Positions 9,158-16,464 of a stretch of 64,000 nucleotides of DNA are shown one piece after another. The position numbers and the translations under genes are program-made. The notes below the pieces were generated by a model. The model saw only the letters and a program-made list of their open reading frames with translations. It did no database searches and was not told the DNA's origin. Position 1 is the first letter of the stretch. The number at the start of each line of letters is the position of its first letter. Origin of the DNA: Novosphingobium sp. Rr 2-17 (GTDB taxonomy: Bacteria; Pseudomonadota; Alphaproteobacteria; Sphingomonadales; Sphingomonadaceae); assembly GCF_000272475.1 (NCBI RefSeq), contig NZ_AKFJ01000085.1, positions 248,001 to 312,000 on the forward strand, read 5' to 3'.

Positions 9158-9859
9158 ATGCCTTTGTCCAAGAACACTATCCTAATCGTCGGCGCTTCCC
9201 GCGGGTTGGGCCATGCGCTGGCGAGCGAGTTTCTGACGCGCGGTTGGACCGTCATCGGCACCGTTCGCGGTGATGGACGCACCCAGTTGCACGATCTGGC
9301 AGATAGCAGCGCGGGCCGACTGGCAATCGAAGTCCTCGACATCAACGATGCTGGCCAGATCGCGGGCCTGCGCCAGCGTCTGTCTGGTCGGGTTCTCGAT
9401 GCGGTGTTCGTCAATTCGGGAACCACCACCAGCGATCCTCTCGCTTGCGTCGGCGACGTGCCGGTGCGCGAGTTCGTGGATGTGATGGTGACCAATGCGC
9501 TCAGCCCGATGCTGGTGATCGAGGCGCTGCAGGATCTCGTGTCGGCAGACGGCTTGATCGGGGCGATGTCGTCCGGACAGGGAAGCATCGCCAACAACAC
9601 GACCGGATCGCGTGAGGTCTATCGCGCCAGCAAGGCAGCACTCAACCAGTTGATGCGCAGCTTTGCGGCGCGCGAGGAGCAGCGTTCGCGCGCGTTCGTG
9701 TTGATGGCGCCCGGCTGGATACGCACTGGCCTAGGCGGCCCGGATGCGCCGTTCGGGATGGAAGAGGCCGTACCCGCGATCGTCGATGTGCTGCTGGCCA
9801 AGCGCGAACGGTCGGGCCTGGAATACCTCGATCGCTTCGGCGCGCAAGTGCCTTGGTAG
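9158..9859 (+). CDS. Short-chain dehydrogenase/reductase
   Basis: A 233-residue classical SDR. The NAD(P)-binding loop is VGASRGLGHAL at about residues 11-21; the active-site Tyr-Lys pair is YRASK (about 154-158), with the Ser in the preceding MSSGQGSI strand. The middle motif is NSGTT rather than the usual NNAG. The substrate is not predictable. The start at 9158 follows a clear TTGAGGAG ribosome site. It stands 52 bases after purQ and is followed by a terminator shared with glmS. Confidence 0.85.
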   Translation: MPLSKNTILIVGASRGLGHALASEFLTRGWTVIGTVRGDGRTQLHDLADSSAGRLAIEVLDINDAGQIAGLRQRLSGRVLDAVFVNSGTTTSDPLACVGDVPVREFVDVMVTNALSPMLVIEALQDLVSADGLIGAMSSGQGSIANNTTGSREVYRASKAALNQLMRSFAAREEQRSRAFVLMAPGWIRTGLGGPDAPFGMEEAVPAIVDVLLAKRERSGLEYLDRFGAQVPW

Positions 9860-9860
9860 C

Positions 9861-9895
9861 GCGAGAGCGACAGGCGTGACGCCTGCCGCTCTCGC
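9861..9895. terminator. Bidirectional hairpin between SDR and glmS
   Basis: GCGAGAGCG at 9861-9869 pairs with CGCTCTCGC at 9887-9895, with inner CAGGCG/CGCCTG pairing; it is followed by TTT on the plus strand. It sits between two convergent genes. Confidence 0.8.
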
Positions 9896-9904
9896 TTTGA
9901 TGGA

Positions 9905-11728
9905 TCACTCCACCGTAACGCTTTTCGCCAGGTTGCGGGGTTGGTCGACATCGGTGCCTTTCACGCAGGCGACGTGGTAGGCGAGCAACTGCACCGGCAC
10001 TGCGTAGACCAGCGGCGCGATCAGCGGGTGGACGCGGGGCATCTCGATCGTGGCGATGCAGCCTTCGCCCGCCTCGGCAATACCTTGCGCGTCGGAGATC
10101 AGCACCACCTTGCCGCCGCGCGCGCGCACTTCCTGCATGTTCGAGACCGTCTTTTCGAACAGCGGGCCGGACGGGGCGAGGACGATCACCGGCACGGCTT
10201 CGTCGATCAGCGCGATCGGGCCGTGCTTCATTTCGCCCGATGCGTAACCCTCAGCATGAATGTAGCTGATTTCCTTGAGCTTCAGCGCGCCTTCCAGGGC
10301 CAGCGGATAGTCCGGGCCACGGCCCAGGTACAGCACGTCGCGCGCAGGCGCGATGAGGTGGGCCATCGCCGCGATTTCCTCGTCATGGTCGAGCGCGGCG
10401 TTGAGGCTGGCGGGGGCCTGGAGCAATTCCTGGACGACGGCAGCCTCTTCCTCGTGGCTCATCCGCCCGCGCTTGACTGCCAGGTGCGCGGCCAGCGCTG
10501 CGAGGACGGCAAGCTGGCAGGTGAACGCCTTGGTCGAGGCGACGCCGATTTCCGGGCCGGCATGGGTCGGCAGCAGCAAGTCCGCCTCGCGCGCCATGGT
10601 GCTGGTGGGCACGTTGACGACGACCGCGATGGTCTGGCCCGCCGCCTTGCAGTGCTTGAGCGCGGCGAGGGTGTCCGCCGTCTCGCCCGATTGCGAGATG
10701 AACAGCGCCAGGCCGCCTGCTTCCAGAACCGGGTCGCGATAACGGAATTCGGAGGCGACATCGATGTCCACCGGCAGGCGGGCGAAGGTTTCGATCCAGT
10801 ACTTGGCGACCATGCCGGCGTAGTAGCTGGTGCCGCAGGCAACGATGGTGATGCGCTTGATCGTTGAGAGGTCGAAGTCGATCTGCGGCAGCGCCACGGT
10901 CTGGTCCACCTGGCGCAGATAGCTGCGCAGGGTCTGGGCCACCACGGTCGGCTGTTCGAAGATTTCCTTCTGCATGAAGTGGCGGTAATTGCCCTTCTCG
11001 ATCGCGACGGCAGAGGCGCCCGAAGCGACGATTTCACGCACCACCGGGTTGTTCTGCGCGTCGTAGATCTGCGCGCCTTCGCGGGTGATGACGACCCAGT
11101 CGCCTTCCTCCAGATAAGTGATCCGCTGGGTGAGGGGGGCGAGCGCCAGCGCGTCCGAACCCAGATACGTTTCGCCCTCGCCATAGCCAACCACCAGCGG
11201 CGAGCCGAGGCGCGCGCCGATCAGCATGTCGGGATAACGGCGAAAGGCGATGGCGAGCGCGAAGGCACCGCGCAGGCGCGGCAGCACGTCCTTCACCGCG
11301 TCTTGCGGCGAGGCGCCGGCTTCGACCAGTTCGGAAACCAGGTGCGCGACCACTTCGGTGTCGGTCTGGCTCTCGAACGTGCGGCCCCGTGCCTCCAAGG
11401 CTTCGCGCAGGGGCTTGAAGTTCTCGATGATGCCGTTGTGGACCAGCGCCAGTTCGGCCGTGGCGTGGGGGTGGGCATTGGCGGCGGTCGGCGCGCCGTG
11501 GGTGGCCCAGCGGGTGTGGGCGATGCCGGTGGTGCCCGGCGCGGGATTGTGCGCCAGTTCCTTTACCAGGTTCATCAGCTTGCCCTCGGCCCGGCGGCGG
11601 ATGAGCTGGTCTTCGTGGATCGTGCAGACGCCCGCGCTGTCATAGCCGCGATATTCCATGCGCCTCAAACCGTCGACGAGCCTGTCCGCGACGTCTTGCT
11701 TGCCGACGATGCCGATGATGCCACACAT
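9905..11728 (-). CDS. glmS: Glucosamine-6-phosphate synthase (isomerising)
   Basis: Makes glucosamine-6-phosphate from fructose-6-phosphate and glutamine, the entry to cell-wall amino sugars. The 607-residue protein starts MCGIIGIVG, giving the N-terminal nucleophile Cys. The glutaminase domain has HTRWATHG and HNGIIEN; two SIS domains follow from about 285 (CGTSYYAG, SQSGETADT, and EGALKLKEISYIHAEGY). It ends with DQPRNLAKSVTVE, the conserved tail. A VapBC-type pair ends only 37 bases upstream. Confidence 0.97.
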   Translation of the reverse strand: MCGIIGIVGKQDVADRLVDGLRRMEYRGYDSAGVCTIHEDQLIRRRAEGKLMNLVKELAHNPAPGTTGIAHTRWATHGAPTAANAHPHATAELALVHNGIIENFKPLREALEARGRTFESQTDTEVVAHLVSELVEAGASPQDAVKDVLPRLRGAFALAIAFRRYPDMLIGARLGSPLVVGYGEGETYLGSDALALAPLTQRITYLEEGDWVVITREGAQIYDAQNNPVVREIVASGASAVAIEKGNYRHFMQKEIFEQPTVVAQTLRSYLRQVDQTVALPQIDFDLSTIKRITIVACGTSYYAGMVAKYWIETFARLPVDIDVASEFRYRDPVLEAGGLALFISQSGETADTLAALKHCKAAGQTIAVVVNVPTSTMAREADLLLPTHAGPEIGVASTKAFTCQLAVLAALAAHLAVKRGRMSHEEEAAVVQELLQAPASLNAALDHDEEIAAMAHLIAPARDVLYLGRGPDYPLALEGALKLKEISYIHAEGYASGEMKHGPIALIDEAVPVIVLAPSGPLFEKTVSNMQEVRARGGKVVLISDAQGIAEAGEGCIATIEMPRVHPLIAPLVYAVPVQLLAYHVACVKGTDVDQPRNLAKSVTVE

Positions 11729-11765
11729 TGCAGGGATGCCTTCTTTTTAGAGACGAAAGGGTATT

Positions 11766-12131
11766 TTAGAGAGAATAGGGAATACGAACACCCGGCATGC
11801 TAGCCGAAAAATCCTTGGTATTTCGCGTGACCAGGATGGCGCCATGAACCTGCGCGGTCGCAAGGATGAGGGCGTCCAGAAGCTTGATCTTCATGCGATG
11901 GCGGATGTCGGCGGCGGCTGCTGCCGCGCGCGCCTCGATCTCGACGATTTCGAAATGGTTGAGCAATTGCTGGATGCGCTGCCGAGTTTCCAGCGGCTCG
12001 CCCGCGAGAACTTCGGTCCACACGATCCGGCTGATGCGATGGCGCTTGTACCGCGCCAGCTCGGCCACGGCTTGTGGTTGCCCGGTCAGCCAGTCGACCA
12101 GAATGTTGGTGTCGAAGAAGGGATCGGCCAT
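11766..12131 (-). CDS. vapC: PIN-domain toxin, VapC type
   Basis: Predicted Mg-dependent ribonuclease of a type II toxin-antitoxin pair. In 121 residues it shows the acidic PIN residues: D7 in FFDTNILVDW, E40 region in IVWTEVLAG, D86 in LLDALILATA, and D107 in VTRNTKDFS. The antitoxin gene lies 14 bases upstream in the same direction. The RNA target is unknown. All acidic positions are intact, so it is probably active. Confidence 0.87.
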   Translation of the reverse strand: MADPFFDTNILVDWLTGQPQAVAELARYKRHRISRIVWTEVLAGEPLETRQRIQQLLNHFEIVEIEARAAAAAADIRHRMKIKLLDALILATAQVHGAILVTRNTKDFSASMPGVRIPYSL

Positions 12132-12145
12132 GTGGGCTTACACGA

Positions 12146-12379
12146 TCAATCGAAGCTGCGATCGTCGCGCAGGGCGCGCTGGTACTGCACCGAATCGGCG
12201 ATGTCCCGGCGGTCCTTCCAGTAGCCGGCACCGCGCCGTATCCAGTCTTGCGAAAACTCCGCGCGATAGGCCATCACTGCTTCCCGCAGCACCGAGGCGC
12301 GCGACTGGCCCAGCTCTGCCGCGCGAACGTCGAGCCATTGGATGTCCTCATCGGGAAGGTCAGCGAGAATACGTGTCAT
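12146..12379 (-). CDS. Ribbon-helix-helix antitoxin
   Basis: A 77-residue partner of the PIN toxin. The N-terminal strand and helices (TRILADLPDEDIQWLDVRAAELGQ, then SRASVLREAVMAYRAEF) fit a CopG/RHH DNA-binding fold. The C-terminal WIRRGAGYWKDRRDIADS part would wrap the toxin. Its start codon is part of a perfect palindrome, so it probably represses its own promoter. Confidence 0.83.
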   Translation of the reverse strand: MTRILADLPDEDIQWLDVRAAELGQSRASVLREAVMAYRAEFSQDWIRRGAGYWKDRRDIADSVQYQRALRDDRSFD

Positions 12380-12409
12380 GATATCGCGATATCATATCGT
12401 GATATCATG
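12378..12409. promoter_or_regulatory. Operator of the toxin-antitoxin pair
   Basis: The 18-base stretch 12378-12395 (ATGATATCGCGATATCAT) is a perfect palindrome. It overlaps a second arm, CGTGATATCATG, at 12398-12409. The repeated half-site is TGATATC or GATATCA. The antitoxin start codon (read from 12379 on the minus strand) lies inside the palindrome. Confidence 0.75.
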
Positions 12410-12426
12410 TACGAGAAGTGAACCTT

Positions 12427-13257
12427 TCAGTCCCCATCGATCATATTGCCCAACGAGCCCAGCAGCGAGCCTTCGCCACGGTTCTGGCCACCGCGCGATC
12501 CGGCGGCGGCGAGCATGCGTCCGGCGAGGCGTGAGAACGGCAGCGATTGAATCCACACTTTGCCGGGGCCGCGCAGGCGGGCAAAGAACACGCCTTCGCC
12601 GCCGAAGATCATCGACTTGACCGACCCGGCGCGAATCACGTCGAATTCGATGCCGGGGGTGAAGGCGGCGACGCAGCCGGTATCGACATGGATTTCCTCA
12701 CCCACTGCCAGTTCGCGCTCCACCACGGTGCCGCCCATCTGGACGAAGACCCAGCCGTCGCCATCAAGGCGCTGCATGATGAAGCCTTCGCCGCCGAACA
12801 TGCCGGTCATGATTCGCTGCTGAAAGTGGACGCCGATCGAAACCCCGCGTGCGGCGGCCAGGAATGCGTCCTTCTGGCAGATCAGGCGACCGCCGATGTG
12901 GTCCAGCTTGATCGGCAGGATCGCGCCCGGCACCGGGGCGGCGAAGGCGACGCGGGCCTTGCCCCGGCCTTGATGGGTGAACACGGTGGTAAACAGGCTT
13001 TCGCCCGTAACCAGCCGCTTGCCCGCGCCCAGCAGCTTGCCCATGAAGCCGCCGCCTTGGCCACCTGATCCGTCGCCGAACACGGTGGTCATGTCGATCG
13101 AGGCGTCCTTCCAGACCATCGCACCGGCTTCGGCCACGGCGCTTTCGCCAGGGTCCAGCTCGATCTCGACGAACTGCAGTTCCTGGCCCTTGATCTCAAA
13201 ATCGACGTCGTCGGCGATCGAGGAACTGCGGTTGTGCTGCCAGGGGCTGTTGCTCAT
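12427..13257 (-). CDS. TIGR00266/AIM24 family protein
   Basis: Unknown function; a beta-rich family with mitochondrial AIM24 relatives. The 276-residue protein shows the family features EIELDPGESAVAEAGAMVW near residues 30-50, GGLICQKDAFL-like LICQKDAFLAAA, and HVDTGCVAAF. Residues 60-75 are a Gly-rich loop (GDGSGGQGGGFMGK). It lies alone, between the toxin-antitoxin pair and the divergent TPR gene. Confidence 0.85.
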   Translation of the reverse strand: MSNSPWQHNRSSSIADDVDFEIKGQELQFVEIELDPGESAVAEAGAMVWKDASIDMTTVFGDGSGGQGGGFMGKLLGAGKRLVTGESLFTTVFTHQGRGKARVAFAAPVPGAILPIKLDHIGGRLICQKDAFLAAARGVSIGVHFQQRIMTGMFGGEGFIMQRLDGDGWVFVQMGGTVVERELAVGEEIHVDTGCVAAFTPGIEFDVIRAGSVKSMIFGGEGVFFARLRGPGKVWIQSLPFSRLAGRMLAAAGSRGGQNRGEGSLLGSLGNMIDGD

Positions 13258-13448
13258 AACGGTCTCCTAATCGGCCCAATCGCGGAACCTGCACGACGAG
13301 TGCACGTTTGCTTTTGGCAAGATGACTTGTCAAACCGCGCCAGTCGGATATTCTGGCTACTTGAACGAACACTGACTGACGATTGGCCCGCAACAGGGCC
13401 CGGCATAGACCGGCGCGGAATTGGTGTTTTTGGGGAGAGGTACACCAC

Positions 13449-14186
13449 ATGAATACGCGAATGGCATTAGCCGCATCATGGTCGGTAATTCTTACATCGG
13501 GATTGCTGGCAACGGCGGCGAACGCGCAGACCGCGCAGTTGACGTCATCGACGGCCAACACCCTGGCCGCCGCCTCCTTCGATCGCGGGTTGCCGACCGA
13601 CCATCGCTTTGATGCTTCCGCCCATGTCCAGCAGGGTTTCGACCTCATCCGCAAGGGCAAGCAGGCGCAAGCGGTCAAGCTGTTCGACAAAGTGATTCAG
13701 GATGCCGATCAGCGCCTTGTCGGCGATATGCGGCCCCGGCAGTGCAGCACTACGGGAGCGATCGCCTCAGACTCCGCGATCGTGGACAGCGCCGTGTGCG
13801 ACGCGCACTTCGGCAAGGGCTATGCTTTGATCGACATGGGGCGCGGTGATTTGGCCGAAACCGAACTGCGCACCGCTGCGCAGATGGCGCCTACCAACGC
13901 CCATTTCACCAACGAATATGCCGAACTGTTCAAGTCGCGCCGCGAATGGCAGCAGAGCTATGACTTGTTCGCCCATGCCTGGGACGTGGTGGACAAGAAC
14001 CCCAAGGGCGCGGATGCGGGCGTAGCAGCGCGCGCATTGCGCGGGATGGGCTACAACAAGATCGAGCTGGGCCAGTACGAGGAGGCCGAGCGTTTGTTCA
14101 AGCAATCGCAGATCTACGATCCGACCAGCACGGTCGCCTCGGGCGAACTGGAGTATATTGCCCGCAAGAAAGCGATCGGCGCCTGA
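13449..14186 (+). CDS. Secreted tetratricopeptide-repeat protein
   Basis: A 245-residue protein with a signal peptide (MNTRMALAASWSVILTSGLL, cleaved near ANAQ-TAQ). TPR-like helix pairs are seen at about 67-80 (GFDLIRKGKQAQAVKLFDKV), 115-145 (GKGYALIDMGRGDLAETELR) and 205-230 (MGYNKIELGQYEEAERLF). A CSTTG...VCDAHFGKG pair of cysteines between repeats may form a disulfide. Periplasmic scaffold or adaptor role is inferred. The start at 13449 is chosen because the signal peptide begins there. A terminator follows. Confidence 0.8.
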   Translation: MNTRMALAASWSVILTSGLLATAANAQTAQLTSSTANTLAAASFDRGLPTDHRFDASAHVQQGFDLIRKGKQAQAVKLFDKVIQDADQRLVGDMRPRQCSTTGAIASDSAIVDSAVCDAHFGKGYALIDMGRGDLAETELRTAAQMAPTNAHFTNEYAELFKSRREWQQSYDLFAHAWDVVDKNPKGADAGVAARALRGMGYNKIELGQYEEAERLFKQSQIYDPTSTVASGELEYIARKKAIGA

Positions 14187-14213
14187 TCCGCCGCCGTTCC
14201 TGATCCGAAGTGG

Positions 14214-14245
14214 GGCGGGGTGCCTTTGAGCTTACCCCGCCTTTT
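14214..14245 (+). terminator. Terminator after the TPR gene
   Basis: GGCGGGGT at 14214-14221 pairs with ACCCCGCC at 14234-14241 and TTTT follows. The right arm overlaps the glmU stop codon, so the hairpin may serve both convergent genes. Confidence 0.75.
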
Positions 14246-15599
14246 CGGCTTTCTTCTTTTTCATCGCATCGTGAAAACGGTCCGCCCAGCCGGGCTTGAC
14301 CAGTTGTTCGCCGCGCACCAGCCGTAGCTCGCCATCGGCGACATCGCGCGTCACCGCGCTGCCCGCAGCAACGATCGCGTCCGCGCCGATCTTTACAGGC
14401 GCGATCAAGGCGCTGTTCGAGCCGATGAAGGCACGTTCGCCAATGACGGTCTGGTGCTTGAAATAGCCATCGTAGTTGCAAGTAATGGTGCCAGCGCCGA
14501 TGTTGGCGCCCGCGCCTACGGTGGCATCGCCCAGATACGTCAGATGATTGGCCTTAGCGCCTTCGCCGAGAACCGCGTTCTTCATCTCGACGAAGTTGCC
14601 GATCTTCGACCCGGTTTTCAGCACCGCGCCGGGCCGCAGGCGCGCGTAAGGGCCGATGGCGACGCCGGTTTCCAGCGTGGCGCCTTCGAGATGCGAGAAC
14701 GCATGGATCACGACGTTGTCGGCCACGGTCACGCCGGGTCCGAAGACGACGTTGGGCTCTACCATGACATCGCGGCCGAGCCGGGTGTCCCAGGCGAAGA
14801 ACACGGTTTCGGGCGCGATCAGGGTGGCGCCGTCGGCCATGGCCTGAATCCGGCGCTGCTTCTGCCAGCGCCCTTCGGCTTCGGCCAGTTCGCCCCGGCT
14901 GTTGATCCCGCCCACTTCGTCCGGATCGTCGGTGACGATGACGGCGCAAGCGCGCCCTTCCAGCGAGGCGACGTTGACGATGTCGACCAGGTAATATTCG
15001 CCTTGCGCGTTATCGTTGCCGACGCGGGCGAGCAGGCCGAACAAGTCGGCGGACTTCACTGCCATCAGGCCGGAGTTGCACAAGCGGCAGGCACGCTGTT
15101 CCTCGTTGGCGTCCTTGTATTCCACCATCATCGCGATGCGGCCATCGTCATGGGCCAGCACGCGGCCGTATTGCAGCGGGTCTTGCGGCTCGAATCCCAA
15201 CACGACCACCGCTGGCGCGTCGGGCGCATGGAGGCGTTCGATCATCGCGCGCATCGTGTCTGCACGCACGAACGGCACGTCGCCGTAGAGGATCAGGACG
15301 TCGCCCTCAAAGTCAGCCAGCGCCGCTTCGGCCTGCTGCACCGCGTGGCCAGTGCCGAGCTGCGGTTCCTGCACCGCGATGGCGGCGCGCCCGCCCAGGG
15401 CCTTTTCCAACTGTTCACGCCCATGCCCCGCCACCACGACACTGCGCTGGGGGGCGAGTTCGGCGGCACTTGCCAGCAGATGCTCGATCATCGGTCGCCC
15501 GGCGATCGGGTGGAGCACTTTGTGCAAGTCGCTCTTCATGCGGGTGCCCTTGCCAGCGGCGAGGACGACAATTGCGAGAGGGGTAGTGGCGTCGATCAT
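14232..15599 (-). CDS. glmU: Bifunctional GlcNAc-1-P uridyltransferase / GlcN-1-P acetyltransferase
   Basis: Makes UDP-GlcNAc for peptidoglycan and LPS. The 455-residue protein starts MIDATTPLAIVVLAAGKGTRM, with the nucleotidyltransferase signature LAAGKGTRM and QLGTGHAVQQA. The C-terminal left-handed beta-helix acetyltransferase has GDATVGAGANIGAGTITCNYDG and the catalytic region PYARLRPGAVL. The ATG at 15599 is preferred to an upstream in-frame ATG because it begins the conserved domain. It is divergent from gph with 59 bases between. Confidence 0.96.
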   Translation of the reverse strand: MIDATTPLAIVVLAAGKGTRMKSDLHKVLHPIAGRPMIEHLLASAAELAPQRSVVVAGHGREQLEKALGGRAAIAVQEPQLGTGHAVQQAEAALADFEGDVLILYGDVPFVRADTMRAMIERLHAPDAPAVVVLGFEPQDPLQYGRVLAHDDGRIAMMVEYKDANEEQRACRLCNSGLMAVKSADLFGLLARVGNDNAQGEYYLVDIVNVASLEGRACAVIVTDDPDEVGGINSRGELAEAEGRWQKQRRIQAMADGATLIAPETVFFAWDTRLGRDVMVEPNVVFGPGVTVADNVVIHAFSHLEGATLETGVAIGPYARLRPGAVLKTGSKIGNFVEMKNAVLGEGAKANHLTYLGDATVGAGANIGAGTITCNYDGYFKHQTVIGERAFIGSNSALIAPVKIGADAIVAAGSAVTRDVADGELRLVRGEQLVKPGWADRFHDAMKKKKAEKAG

Positions 15600-15658
15600 A
15601 GCGCTGCTTTGCCAGCATTTCATTGCGGTTTCTACACCAAGCCGCCAAGAGCCCGGGC

Positions 15659-16333
15659 ATGACGAATTTTCCCTTCCAGATCGTCGGTTTCGACCTCGAC
15701 GGAACGCTCCTCGACACCTCTGGAGACCTGGCGAACGCGGTGAATCACGCGCTGTCGGTGGAAGGGCGGCCAGCGGTTGCCAGCGAGCAAGTGCGCGCCA
15801 TGATTGGCGGCGGGGCCGGGCTGATGCTGGAGCGGGCGCTGGAAGCCACCGGCGGCCCGGTAAGCGACGCGCGATTCGCGGAACTCCATGCAGCGCTGCT
15901 GGCGTTTTACGAAGCCAACATCGCGGTGGAAACGCGGCTGTTCCCCGGCGGCGAGGCGATGCTCGATGCGCTGGCGGCGCGCGGGGTTAAGATCGCGGTC
16001 GTCACCAACAAGCTGGAACATTTCGCCCGCGCCATCTTCAAGCAAATGGGCCTGACCGACAGGTTCTTCACGATCATCGGTGGCGATACGCTGGGCCCAG
16101 GCCGCGCCAAGCCGGAGCCGGACCTGATCGAACTGATGATCGAGCGAGCGGGCGGCGGCAGCGCGGCTTACGTAGGCGACACCAGTTACGACACCCGCGC
16201 CGCAGCGGCGGCGGGGCTGCCGTGCGTGGTCGTGTCGTTCGGGTTCAACGACGTGCCGATGGCGCGGATGAACGCGGCGGGCACGATCGACCATTTCGAC
16301 GAACTAGTGCCCACGCTCGAACGCATCGGCTAA
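15659..16333 (+). CDS. gph: HAD phosphatase, phosphoglycolate phosphatase type
   Basis: Clears 2-phosphoglycolate and related metabolites. The 224-residue HAD protein has motif I GFDLDGTLLDTS, motif II VVTNK (Thr), the Lys of motif III in GRAKPEPD, and motif IV YVGDTSYDT. A cap domain of the Gph type lies between I and II (about residues 18-85). The start is placed at 15659 because the fold begins right after it. Confidence 0.9.
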   Translation: MTNFPFQIVGFDLDGTLLDTSGDLANAVNHALSVEGRPAVASEQVRAMIGGGAGLMLERALEATGGPVSDARFAELHAALLAFYEANIAVETRLFPGGEAMLDALAARGVKIAVVTNKLEHFARAIFKQMGLTDRFFTIIGGDTLGPGRAKPEPDLIELMIERAGGGSAAYVGDTSYDTRAAAAAGLPCVVVSFGFNDVPMARMNAAGTIDHFDELVPTLERIG

Positions 16334-16349
16334 GGTCTTCCCCTATTTT

Positions 16350-16426
16350 CGTCATTGCGAGCGCAGCGAAGCAATCCAGGGCGGCGCTAAACTGCCCTGG
16401 ATTGCTTCGCTGCGCTCGCAATGACG
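16350..16426. repeat. Perfect 32-base inverted repeat (dispersed palindromic element)
   Basis: Arms 16350-16381 and 16395-16426 are exact reverse complements, with a 13-base loop. The arm starts CGTCATTGCGAGCGCAGCGA and continues with AGCAATCCAGGG. From general knowledge, closely related words occur as dispersed repeats in many unrelated bacteria. Here it lies between gph and a convergent M16 peptidase gene, so it could also act as a bidirectional terminator. Confidence 0.85.
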
Positions 16427-16464
16427 AGGTTTCTTTTGGGGAGGTGTGCTTGGCTAACACGGCT

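Noticed and set aside
9941..10867. Long plus-strand frame inside glmS
   Set aside because: Antisense to a fully conserved glmS; no ribosome site or domain.
14454..15662. Long plus-strand frame across glmU
   Set aside because: Antisense shadow of glmU; no domain and atypical residue use.
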